From: Hungateiclostridiaceae bacterium UBA3934
Lineage (GTDB): Bacteria > Bacillota > Clostridia > Acetivibrionales > DTU013
Reading direction: 5' to 3'
Assembly: GCA_002385815.1 (NCBI GenBank)
Contig: DGEE01000135.1
Location: 1-5,109 of the forward strand
DNA: 5,109 bases
Below, piece by piece: positions 1 through 5,109 of the stretch. Made by a program: the position numbers and the translations under genes. How positions within the stretch are numbered: the stretch's first letter is position 1; every line of letters begins with the position of its first letter. The notes below the pieces were generated by a model, which was not told where the DNA came from, ran no database searches, and saw nothing but the letters and a program-made list of their open reading frames with translations.

Positions 1-842
1 TGGAGTTTGTTGAATTCCAGCTCTACATTGCAGCTTTCAGCTATCCTGACAGTGTTCGCGATGGCTTCCGGAATATTTCTGAATGCCTCCTCCATTTCTT
101 CAGGAGACTTTAAATAAAGCTGGTCAGAATCGAATCTCATACGGTCTTCATCTGTGATTTTTTTACCTGTCTGGATACAGAGCAGCACTTCGTGAGCCAA
201 TGCATCCCCGCGCCTCAAATAATGGGCATCATTGGTGGCAACCAGCGGGATCCCTGCCTCCTCCGACAGCCTGATAAGACCCTGATTGACCAGGTTCTGT
301 TCTTTTATCCCATTGTTCTGCAGTTCAAGATAGAAGTTGCCCTGACCGAAAATCCTGTTGAGTGCCAGAGCCTTTTCACGTGCTTTTTCATAGTTCCCGT
401 CCAGGATAGCAGAAGGTATATCACCTGACATGCAGGCACTCAGGGCGATTATACCGTCGGAGTACTTCTCAAGCACCTCCATGTCGATCCTGGGCTTATA
501 GTAGAAGCCTTCAACAAAGCCAATAGATACTATCTTCATCAGATTCCTGTAACCTTCATTGTCTTTTGCAAGCAACACGAGATGGCCCTGATCCGAATCG
601 AGACCCGGCTGTTTATCAAAACGGGTACGCCTTGCCGTATAAACTTCACAGCCGATAATAGGCTTGATGCCGTTTTTGACGGCTTCCTTATAGAAATCCA
701 CCACTCCGTACATAACACCGTGGTCTGTGATGGCTATTGAATCCATGCCAAGCTCAGCCGTCCTGGCTATCAGATCCCGTATCCTGTTGGCCCCGTCAAG
801 AAGACTGTATTCAGTATGGACATGTAAATGAACGAAGCTCAT
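1..842 (-). CDS. dnaE: DNA polymerase III alpha subunit, N-terminal part (PHP domain), truncated by window edge
   Basis: Replicative DNA polymerase catalytic subunit; only the first 280 codons lie in the window, running off the left edge without a stop. The family is usually over 1100 residues, so this is the PHP domain and the polymerase palm is missing. The start MSFVHLHVHTEYSLLDG is the classic DnaE amino terminus. All nine PHP metal-ligand positions known from Mycobacterium DnaE1 appear to be filled: H7, H9, D16, H41 (in ITDHG), E66 (in GCEVY), H87 (in QGHLVLL), C137 (in ACMSG), and D205 and H207 (in TNDAHYL). This suggests a metal-binding, possibly proofreading PHP domain, unlike the degenerate one in E. 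coli. The ATG at 842 has a GAGGT ribosome site (848-852) five bases upstream. The HD-GYP gene lies 133 bases upstream in the same direction. No convincing promoter was seen in that gap, so read-through is possible. The family call is firm; the metal-binding role is inferred. Confidence 0.96.
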   Translation of the reverse strand, partial: MSFVHLHVHTEYSLLDGANRIRDLIARTAELGMDSIAITDHGVMYGVVDFYKEAVKNGIKPIIGCEVYTARRTRFDKQPGLDSDQGHLVLLAKDNEGYRNLMKIVSIGFVEGFYYKPRIDMEVLEKYSDGIIALSACMSGDIPSAILDGNYEKAREKALALNRIFGQGNFYLELQNNGIKEQNLVNQGLIRLSEEAGIPLVATNDAHYLRRGDALAHEVLLCIQTGKKITDEDRMRFDSDQLYLKSPEEMEEAFRNIPEAIANTVRIAESCNVELEFNKL

Positions 843-857
843 TTTATACCTCGCTTC

Positions 858-870
858 AGGAAACTTTCCT
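858..870. repeat. Short perfect inverted repeat upstream of the dnaE ribosome site
   Basis: AGGAAA-C-TTTCCT is a perfect 6+1+6 inverted repeat whose edge is five bases upstream of the dnaE ribosome site. It could be a protein-binding site or a small hairpin in the leader, but such short palindromes also arise by chance. No function is claimed. Confidence 0.3.
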
Positions 871-890
871 CTGCAATATCCTGGCTTTGC

Positions 891-942
891 GACAATAGAA
901 ATGTCCCGGTCTCAAATCCCAGGGGGACGGTCCTTTACAGGG
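891..942. repeat. Repeat-like imperfect inverted element in the gap between the HD-GYP gene and dnaE
   Basis: The left arm (891-907) contains GACAATAGAAATGTCCC and the right arm (922-942) contains GGGGGACGGTCCTTTACAGGG. The arms are imperfect reverse complements around a core of GTCCC (903-907) and GGGAC (924-928), with a 16-base loop. From memory, GGGGACGGT(T/C)C-type and TAGAAATGTCCC-type strings recur between genes of many Firmicutes, the former with REP-like elements and the latter near IS ends. Only one copy is in the window, so repetition cannot be shown here. The element sits in the leader or spacer of dnaE and could form RNA structure there. It has no T-tract, so it does not look like an intrinsic terminator. 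Confidence 0.4.
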
Positions 943-975
943 ATCGATCACTGCCGGATGAGAATCTTCCCAGTT

Positions 976-2034
976 TCAGACCTCCCAGGCGTCGACGACG
1001 AAGATGCTCTTGTCCTGCGACAAGTCTATCTCCTTTGACCTGCGTTTCATGTTCTCATCATAGACGATACGTACCACCGGTCTCGTGGGCATTTTCCTGT
1101 TGTGCTTCACGACTATGGCACGCTCTCTGGTGTTGAGCAGTACTCCTGACCCCACCGGATACACGGTGACGAATTTTACAAAACTGTCGACCACCTGGGG
1201 ATCAAAATGGTGGAACCCCAGGGAAGTGATGTATTCATAGACCTCATGGGGCTTAAGTCTCTTCCTGTAAACACGGTCTGAAGTAAGTGCATCGTATACG
1301 TCCGCCACCGCCACTATCCTGGCATATAGCTGTATCTCTTTATTTTTCAGCCGGAGCGGATACCCGCTCCCGTCGTACCTTTCATGATGTCCCAATGCGA
1401 TGTATGACGATACCATATACAATTGCCCGCTATTTTTCAGTAGTTCATAACCAAGTACTGTATGCCTCTTTATTTCCTCGAATTCCTCCACTGTCAGCTG
1501 GCAAGGTTTCTTCAGGATCTCCCTGGGTATGCAGAGCTTGCCTATATCATGGAGTATCGCACCGATCCCGAGCTCGCGAAGCTGTGTGGTATCAAACCCG
1601 AGACCGATGCCTGTTATAAGAGACAGGATACAGACATTGACAGAGTGCTCAAAAGTATAGTCATCCACCGTTTTTATCTCTGTAAGATTATATAATATAT
1701 CATCGTTGGCAAGCAACTCATCCACGATTTTGCTGACCATCAGTTTTACTTTTTCCACATCGATGGCATCAGAAAAACTGTATCCGGTCATGATTCTTTT
1801 GACCAGAGTCACTGCTTCATTACGGGTGTTTTCGTTTATGACATCGTGGACCTCGATACCCGCAGACAGGTCATCATCCAGATATATCTCCGTTATGCCG
1901 CGGTTTTTCAGCAGCTCCAGGTAGCTTTCTCTCAGTTCGACACCCTGCATCAGCAAAACCCCGCCATCGGAGCTGAATACCGTGCGGGCAAGCTTTGCAC
2001 CGGGAGGCACTGTGTCAATGTTTACTCTGCGCAT
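976..2034 (-). CDS. HD-GYP domain protein, predicted cyclic-di-GMP phosphodiesterase
   Basis: A 352-residue cytosolic protein with no signal peptide or membrane segment. Residues 1 to about 110 form an N-terminal region of the type often found before HD-GYP domains in Clostridia (PPGAKLARTVF and GGVLLMQGVEL). Residues about 120-285 are the HD-GYP domain: H130 in YTFEHSVNV, the HD pair H162-D163 in LHDIGKLCIP, H191 in KRHTVLG, H216-H217 with the GYP signature in GHHERYDGSGYP, and D245 in VAVADVYDALTSDR. All diagnostic metal and substrate motifs are intact, so the enzyme is probably active in hydrolysing cyclic-di-GMP; this is family knowledge, not shown here. Residues about 290-352 are a short beta-rich tail (YPVGSGVLL, RPVVRIVYD). 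There is no receiver, PAS or transmembrane sensor, so the input signal is unknown. The start ATG at 2034 has a GGAGG ribosome site at 2040-2044, five bases away. The gene precedes dnaE on the same strand. Confidence 0.94.
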   Translation of the reverse strand: MRRVNIDTVPPGAKLARTVFSSDGGVLLMQGVELRESYLELLKNRGITEIYLDDDLSAGIEVHDVINENTRNEAVTLVKRIMTGYSFSDAIDVEKVKLMVSKIVDELLANDDILYNLTEIKTVDDYTFEHSVNVCILSLITGIGLGFDTTQLRELGIGAILHDIGKLCIPREILKKPCQLTVEEFEEIKRHTVLGYELLKNSGQLYMVSSYIALGHHERYDGSGYPLRLKNKEIQLYARIVAVADVYDALTSDRVYRKRLKPHEVYEYITSLGFHHFDPQVVDSFVKFVTVYPVGSGVLLNTRERAIVVKHNRKMPTRPVVRIVYDENMKRRSKEIDLSQDKSIFVVDAWEV

Positions 2035-2142
2035 CCGTTCCTCCGGTCTTATTCTTTAGTATGCTAGTAACTTATTCGACATTACAGGATAAAATCCTTC
2101 CATTTTTCTTTTGTTTTGATATTTAAATTTTCCGGGCAATAA

Positions 2143-2171
2143 TTAATATAACAACCCATTTATGGTAAAAT
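2143..2171 (+). promoter_or_regulatory. Extended -10 promoter for the cysteine-rich gene
   Basis: The -10 hexamer TAAAAT (2166-2171) is preceded by TATGG, giving an extended -10 of the TRTGN type. A weak -35, TTAATA (2143-2148, four of six matches to TTGACA), lies at the ideal 17-base spacing. Predicted transcription begins near 2178. This puts the upstream in-frame ATG at 2172 outside the transcript and supports the start at 2202. Sigma-A use is inferred. Confidence 0.65.
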
Positions 2172-2188
2172 ATGTTTAAATATCCGCC

Positions 2189-2194
2189 AAGGAG
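2189..2194 (+). promoter_or_regulatory. Ribosome-binding site that sets the start of the cysteine-rich gene
   Basis: AAGGAG lies seven bases upstream of the ATG at 2202. It falls inside the reading frame opened by the earlier ATG at 2172, which overlaps the promoter -10 and has no ribosome site of its own. It therefore selects 2202 as the start. Confidence 0.8.
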
Positions 2195-2201
2195 TTATAC
2201 C

Positions 2202-2858
2202 ATGATAAAATCAGTCCGTGGACACTTTGTAAAACAGGAATTCTTATCGACCCAATTGGTCATAACAGTCAGGAATATACTGCGGAGGATCCTGTCCCTC
2301 AAACTCAGTGATATGCTTTCAGAGGATATGAAATACAGGCTGTACTTTTTCAGGAGTTATCTGCCCGAACTGTACCGCAGACATATCAAAAAAAACTACA
2401 GGAACTGTCTTTTTTGTTCCAGACTTGTAAAGACAGGATGCCACAAATACTGTCTCAAATGCAGCGCCGGGACATATATAAAATGCTGTCCTCCCCTGCC
2501 AGGCTTTTTATATGATGTCGCAATACATGCAGAAGATGATTATACCCTGCCCGTTCCGTGGTACTACCAAAAACCCTGCCCTTATTTCAAAAGGCTTCCA
2601 TTGCATCTGTATTGGCGCAATATATACTCTGTGTCCCCCTCAATTGCCATGAACAACTATGAAGTGCTGGAAGGCCTGGAAAGAGGACTGGTGTCCGGAA
2701 CCAGACCATGCCACATATGCGCTTCAGTCGACTACGACTTCTACAAACGATGCAGGAGCCAGCCGGGTTTCGATTCATCGACCCCCTGCCCTGGAATCAG
2801 GAAAAGCTTGAAAAGGATATACGAGGACCAGCCTGAAATTACAAGACATGCTGTATAA
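2202..2858 (+). CDS. Unrecognised cysteine-rich protein, putative metal-binding
   Basis: A 218-residue, basic, probably cytosolic protein that I do not recognise. It has 12 cysteines, at 69, 72, 80, 84, 87, 95, 96, 126, 170, 173, 184 and 196, and none in the first 68 residues. Two segments look like diverged copies of one motif: a CxxC pair (69/72 and 170/173), a later Cys followed by xxxPGF (C96-PPL-PGF and C184-RSQ-PGF), then PCP (C126 and C196). The first copy carries extra cysteines at 80, 84, 87 and 95. Such spacing fits zinc or iron-sulfur binding, but no named family can be assigned. The amino-terminal 65 residues are predicted mostly helical and rich in Lys and Arg. There is no signal peptide or clear membrane helix. 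The ATG at 2202 is chosen because it follows AAGGAG and the predicted transcription start. The gene is a lone plus-strand unit between minus-strand neighbours, with its own promoter and a terminator five bases after the stop. A real gene is supported by these signals and the ordered Cys pattern. Confidence 0.82.
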   Translation: MIKSVRGHFVKQEFLSTQLVITVRNILRRILSLKLSDMLSEDMKYRLYFFRSYLPELYRRHIKKNYRNCLFCSRLVKTGCHKYCLKCSAGTYIKCCPPLPGFLYDVAIHAEDDYTLPVPWYYQKPCPYFKRLPLHLYWRNIYSVSPSIAMNNYEVLEGLERGLVSGTRPCHICASVDYDFYKRCRSQPGFDSSTPCPGIRKSLKRIYEDQPEITRHAV

Positions 2859-2862
2859 AAGC

Positions 2863-2894
2863 CGCAGCATCTGACTTGTCCGTCGGATGCTGCG
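2863..2894. terminator. Hairpin terminator, probably bidirectional, between convergent genes
   Basis: A 13-pair stem (2863-2875 with 2882-2894, one G-T wobble) closes a six-base loop. Reading plus, it ends the cysteine-rich gene, whose stop is four bases before it, but its tail TTCCTT is only moderately T-rich. Reading minus, the hairpin is followed by GCTTTTATA and would stop pgcA transcription about 64 bases after that gene's stop. One structure probably serves both genes. Confidence 0.8.
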
Positions 2895-2925
2895 TTCCTT
2901 ATCAACTGTATGTCATAGCCATATG

Positions 2926-2937
2926 GTCTGATCAGAC
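2926..2937. repeat. Perfect 12-base palindrome between convergent genes
   Basis: GTCTGATCAGAC is a perfect palindrome lying 20 bases beyond the pgcA stop and past the end of the plus-strand gene. A second CAGAC follows at once, at 2941-2945 on the shifted repeat. It could fold at the pgcA mRNA 3' end or bind a dimeric protein. No function is assigned. Confidence 0.35.
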
Positions 2938-2957
2938 TTCAGACAGTCATTTCAGTA

Positions 2958-4703
2958 TCAGTCCTGGTACAGAAGTTTTTTGATCATTCCCGTTACACTG
3001 TCCTCTATATGTTCCAGTCTGTTCCGGGCTTTTTCCAGTGACCCTTCAGAGACGCCATAATATATCTTTATCTTTGGCTCTGTTCCGGAAGGTCTGATAC
3101 AGAACCAGGCACCGTCCTCCAGTTCATAATATAGTACGTTGGAAACCGGAAGATCAAGTGCTTTGCTGCTCCCATCAGCCATATCAGTCTTTCTGCGGGT
3201 CAGGTAATCCCTCACGGCTTTTATTTCGCAGCCATCGAGGTCATATGCCTTCATGGCCCGCAGTGTATCCATCGCTGCACTGATCCTCTCAAGGCCTTCC
3301 TTTCCTTCCAGTGTGAAGGAGGTGATGCCTTCGATGAAATATCCGTATTTGCCGAACATCTCCTGCAGGCCTTCATACAAAGACATGCCCCTGTTTCTGT
3401 AATATGCGGCCATCTCACTTATAAGCATACTCGCCACTACTGCATCCTTGTCTCTGGCAAATGTTCCGGCCAGATATCCATAGCTTTCCTCAAATCCGAA
3501 AATGAACTTCTTTATCCCCGGTTCGTCCAGTTTCTTTATTTTCTCTCCTATGAATTTGAAGCCTGTGAGCACTTCTATCAGCTCGACGCCATAGTGGTCC
3601 GCAATCCGCCTGGACAGCTCGCTCGTCACGATGGTTTTCACTACAAAGCCGTTTTCCGGCAGATTTCCCGCAGCCTTTTTCTGCGACAGGATATATTCCA
3701 TAAGCAGGCATCCTATCTGGTTGCCTGTGAGTACCACATACTCACCGGCAGAATTCCTGACGACCACTCCTACTCTGTCACAGTCAGGGTCCGTGCCGAT
3801 TATCAGATCCACATCTTCTTTCATGGCCAACTCTATAGCCAGCTTGAAGGCATCCTTTTCCTCAGGATTCGGATACCTGACGGTACTGAAATCAGGGTCA
3901 GGGCTCTCCTGCTCCCTTACCACCAGCACATTCCTGAAGCCAGCTTCAGACAGGATCCTCCTGACCGGCTTGTTGCCGGAACCATGCAGTGGCGTATAGA
4001 CGATCTTCATCGAATCTGCAGCTTTTTTAATCTCTTCAGGATTCACCAGAAGAGTCTTCAGATTGCTTATGTATATATCATCCACGTCTTTTCCGATCAT
4101 CTTGATAAGCCCTTGTTCCAATGCCTCTTTTTTATCGGCAGGTTTGACAGATGTGATATCGGTTATCGCATTTATCTCACCAAGTACCGCCTCAGAGCCT
4201 TCGGGCGGGAGCTGTCCGCCGTCTTCGCCGTATACCTTGTAGCCATTGTACTGTTTCGGATTGTGACTCGCAGTGATCACTATACCGGCAGCGGCATTCA
4301 GGTGTCTTACAGCAAATGAGAGCTCGGGCGTCGGGCGGAGTTCATCGAAGAGATATGAGATGATGCCATTGGCCGCGAAAACCCTGGCAGCTTCCATGGC
4401 AAATTCAGGCGACATACGCCTGGAATCATATGCTATTGCTACTCCGCGTGAAGCTGCGTCTTTGACATTCTTGACAAGATAATTTGCGAGTCCCTGAGAA
4501 GCCTTCCGCACAGTATATATATTCATCCTGTTCGTACCTGCTCCGATAACACCTCTCAGACCCCCTGTGCCAAATTCCAGATCCCTGTAAAACCTTTCTT
4601 CTATCTCAGCCGGGTCATTGCTGATTTTTTCGAGTTCTTTCTTCGTATCCTCATCAAAGTAATCGCTCTTCATCCAAAACTCAAATGCTTCCCTGCTTTT
4701 CAT
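2958..4703 (-). CDS. pgcA: Phosphoglucomutase / phosphomannomutase (alpha-D-phosphohexomutase)
   Basis: A cytosolic enzyme that interconverts glucose-6-phosphate and glucose-1-phosphate (possibly also mannose phosphates), feeding UDP-glucose and envelope glycan synthesis. At 581 residues it is the normal length for the PgcA type of Firmicutes. Landmarks numbered from the chosen start: FGTGGLRG (44-51) at the amino end; the phosphoserine loop TASHNP (144-149) with catalytic Ser146; the metal loop GTDPDCDR (303-310) with Asp305, Asp307 and Asp309; the sugar-specificity loop GFEESYGY (403-410); and the phosphate-binding loop RPSGTEPK (537-544). GFEES is shared by dual-specificity members, so glucose versus mannose preference is not settled. 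The start is the ATG at 4703, with GGAGG five bases upstream. An in-frame ATG at 4724 would add seven residues but has no ribosome site. Transcribed alone, between its own extended -10 promoter and a downstream hairpin. The symbol follows B. subtilis usage. Confidence 0.95.
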   Translation of the reverse strand: MKSREAFEFWMKSDYFDEDTKKELEKISNDPAEIEERFYRDLEFGTGGLRGVIGAGTNRMNIYTVRKASQGLANYLVKNVKDAASRGVAIAYDSRRMSPEFAMEAARVFAANGIISYLFDELRPTPELSFAVRHLNAAAGIVITASHNPKQYNGYKVYGEDGGQLPPEGSEAVLGEINAITDITSVKPADKKEALEQGLIKMIGKDVDDIYISNLKTLLVNPEEIKKAADSMKIVYTPLHGSGNKPVRRILSEAGFRNVLVVREQESPDPDFSTVRYPNPEEKDAFKLAIELAMKEDVDLIIGTDPDCDRVGVVVRNSAGEYVVLTGNQIGCLLMEYILSQKKAAGNLPENGFVVKTIVTSELSRRIADHYGVELIEVLTGFKFIGEKIKKLDEPGIKKFIFGFEESYGYLAGTFARDKDAVVASMLISEMAAYYRNRGMSLYEGLQEMFGKYGYFIEGITSFTLEGKEGLERISAAMDTLRAMKAYDLDGCEIKAVRDYLTRRKTDMADGSSKALDLPVSNVLYYELEDGAWFCIRPSGTEPKIKIYYGVSEGSLEKARNRLEHIEDSVTGMIKKLLYQD

Positions 4704-4708
4704 TTTTC

Positions 4709-4713
4709 CCTCC
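4709..4713 (-). promoter_or_regulatory. Ribosome-binding site that sets the pgcA start
   Basis: GGAGG on the minus strand, five bases before the ATG at 4703. It lies within the seven extra codons that a start at 4724 would add, which argues that those codons are untranslated leader. Confidence 0.82.
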
Positions 4714-4748
4714 AGATGCATCACTGTACTATGGTATTTACTTTGACT

Positions 4749-4761
4749 ATTTTACCACAAA
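4749..4761 (-). promoter_or_regulatory. Extended -10 promoter for pgcA
   Basis: On the minus strand TGTGG-TAAAAT gives an extended -10 with the hexamer at 4754-4749. No good -35 is found at 16 to 18 bases; the best placements are pyrimidine-rich (for example CTTCTA), as tolerated when an extended -10 is present. Predicted transcription begins near 4742, leaving a leader of about 39 bases before the start codon at 4703. The surrounding 4725-4828 is AT-rich spacer with nothing else recognisable. Confidence 0.6.
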
Positions 4762-4828
4762 AATAAGGAAATAGAAGAAGAATAATTAAATAAAAAATAT
4801 ACCGTTCATTTTGGCAAATGTGCAAATA

Positions 4829-4852
4829 AAAAAAGGGCTTCCGCCCTTTTTT
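4829..4852 (-). terminator. Intrinsic terminator of spoIVA
   Basis: On the minus strand a run of A, then GGGC-GGAA-GCCC, then seven T: a ten-pair stem (four GC pairs plus six A-T pairs) with a GNRA-type GGAA tetraloop. The upstream A-tract overlaps the spoIVA stop codon TAA (4853-4851), so the gene ends directly in its terminator. The near-symmetric A/T flanks would also allow some termination on the plus strand. Confidence 0.9.
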
Positions 4853-5109
4853 ACAGTATGATGCATATCAGACCACCGCTGCCCTCGTTGATGATCCTCT
4901 GCAGCGTCTCCTGAAGCTTTTGCTGGGCGTCCTCCGGCATCCTCAGAAGCTTGTTGTGCAGTCCTTCGCTCACCAGCTCATGCAGGGATTTCCCGAATAT
5001 ATTCGATTCCCAGATCTTGCCCGGTTCGTTCTCGAACTCTTTGAGCAAATAGTTGACCAGTTCCTCTGACTGCTTTTCCGTGCCCACCAGGGGAGCTATC
5101 TCTGTTTCG
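4851..5109 (-). CDS. spoIVA: Stage IV sporulation protein A, carboxy-terminal 85 residues, truncated by window edge
   Basis: SpoIVA is the ATPase that polymerises on the forespore surface and anchors the spore coat basement layer, made in the mother cell during sporulation. The frame stays open to the right edge. The visible part contains GTEKQSEELVNYLL, KIWESNIFGKSL, then LQETLQRIINEGSGGLICIIL at the end, closely matching my memory of the B. subtilis carboxy terminus (KIWESNIFGKSL and INEGSGGLIAIIL). This tail is involved in membrane-surface localisation through SpoVM in B. subtilis. The amino-terminal Walker-type ATPase domain is outside the window. A GTG at 5087 is an internal valine codon, not a start, because family-like sequence (EIAPLVGTEKQSEE) continues upstream in frame. 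It marks the host as a spore former. The promoter is not visible. Confidence 0.95.
   Translation of the reverse strand, partial: ETEIAPLVGTEKQSEELVNYLLKEFENEPGKIWESNIFGKSLHELVSEGLHNKLLRMPEDAQQKLQETLQRIINEGSGGLICIIL

Larger units (their letters stand above)
2035..2201. other. AT-rich divergent intergenic region
   Basis: This region separates the divergently transcribed HD-GYP gene and cysteine-rich gene. On the plus side it holds a good extended -10 promoter and ribosome site. On the minus side it holds the HD-GYP ribosome site (2040-2044) and a CATACTA heptamer (2057-2063, minus strand) that resembles a forespore sigma -10, but with no convincing -35. Two small symmetric motifs are visible: AGGAT-AAA-ATCCT at 2086-2098, and TTAGTA-TGC-TAGTAA at 2056-2070 with one mismatched pair. 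No small ORF or recognisable riboswitch was seen, including the cyclic-di-GMP aptamers one might expect beside an HD-GYP gene. Confidence 0.6.

Noticed and set aside
192..428. Open frame antisense to dnaE
   Set aside because: The opposite strand encodes conserved PHP sequence throughout, and no family resemblance or ribosome site was found.
828..1136. Arginine-, serine- and cysteine-rich open frame on the plus strand
   Set aside because: It spans the dnaE start, the gap and the end of the HD-GYP gene in antisense, with low-complexity composition and no start signals.
2172..2201. Upstream ATG that would extend the cysteine-rich protein by ten residues
   Set aside because: It overlaps the predicted -10 hexamer, lies before the likely transcription start and has no ribosome site, while AAGGAG is well placed for the ATG at 2202.
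2035..2201. Possible cyclic-di-GMP riboswitch next to the HD-GYP gene
   Set aside because: The region is AT-rich, the predicted plus-strand leader is only about 24 bases, and no aptamer-like paired helices or terminator switch are visible.
2587..2778. Open frame of 63 codons antisense to the cysteine-rich gene
   Set aside because: It has no ribosome site or recognisable features, and the plus-strand frame has the better start, promoter and ordered cysteine pattern.
3594..4319. Long open frame of 241 codons on the plus strand
   Set aside because: It lies wholly inside the phosphohexomutase gene on the opposite strand, shows no recognisable domain and has no ribosome site; it is an antisense shadow.
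4704..4724. Upstream ATG codons that would add seven residues to the phosphohexomutase
   Set aside because: No ribosome site precedes 4724, and GGAGG lies inside the added codons at the right distance for the ATG at 4703.
4851..5087. Self-contained 78-residue gene starting at a GTG
   Set aside because: The GTG is an internal valine of SpoIVA; the conserved reading frame continues upstream to the window edge.

Overview
The window reads as chromosomal DNA from an endospore-forming Firmicute, most likely of class Clostridia. The minus-strand SpoIVA carboxy terminus entering at the right edge is specific to spore formers. Strong GGAGG-type ribosome sites, AT-rich intergenic regions and a Clostridia-style HD-GYP protein agree with this. 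No species call is possible from the sequence alone.

Layout from left to right. A 5' portion of dnaE (replicative DNA polymerase III alpha, PHP domain) occupies 1-842 on the minus strand. A 133-base gap follows that holds a repeat-like inverted element (about 891-942). An HD-GYP cyclic-di-GMP phosphodiesterase lies on the minus strand at 976-2034. A 167-base AT-rich divergent intergenic region separates it from an unrecognised cysteine-rich protein on the plus strand (2202-2858), which has its own extended -10 promoter and ribosome site. A strong hairpin that can terminate in both directions lies between this gene and the convergent phosphohexomutase gene pgcA/pgm (2958-4703, minus). Upstream of pgcA are an extended -10 promoter and a clean intrinsic terminator that ends spoIVA (4851-5109, minus, carboxy-terminal 85 residues only).

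The conserved genes are independent housekeeping or developmental functions: DNA replication, second-messenger turnover, glucose-phosphate isomerisation for cell-envelope precursors, and spore coat assembly. Terminators and promoters split the minus-strand genes into at least three units: spoIVA, pgcA, and HD-GYP with possibly dnaE. The single plus-strand gene is an isolated transcription unit. It is the least understood and most interesting item: a 218-residue protein with 12 cysteines arranged in what looks like two diverged copies of one Cys motif. No mobile element gene, CRISPR array, tRNA or rRNA was seen.
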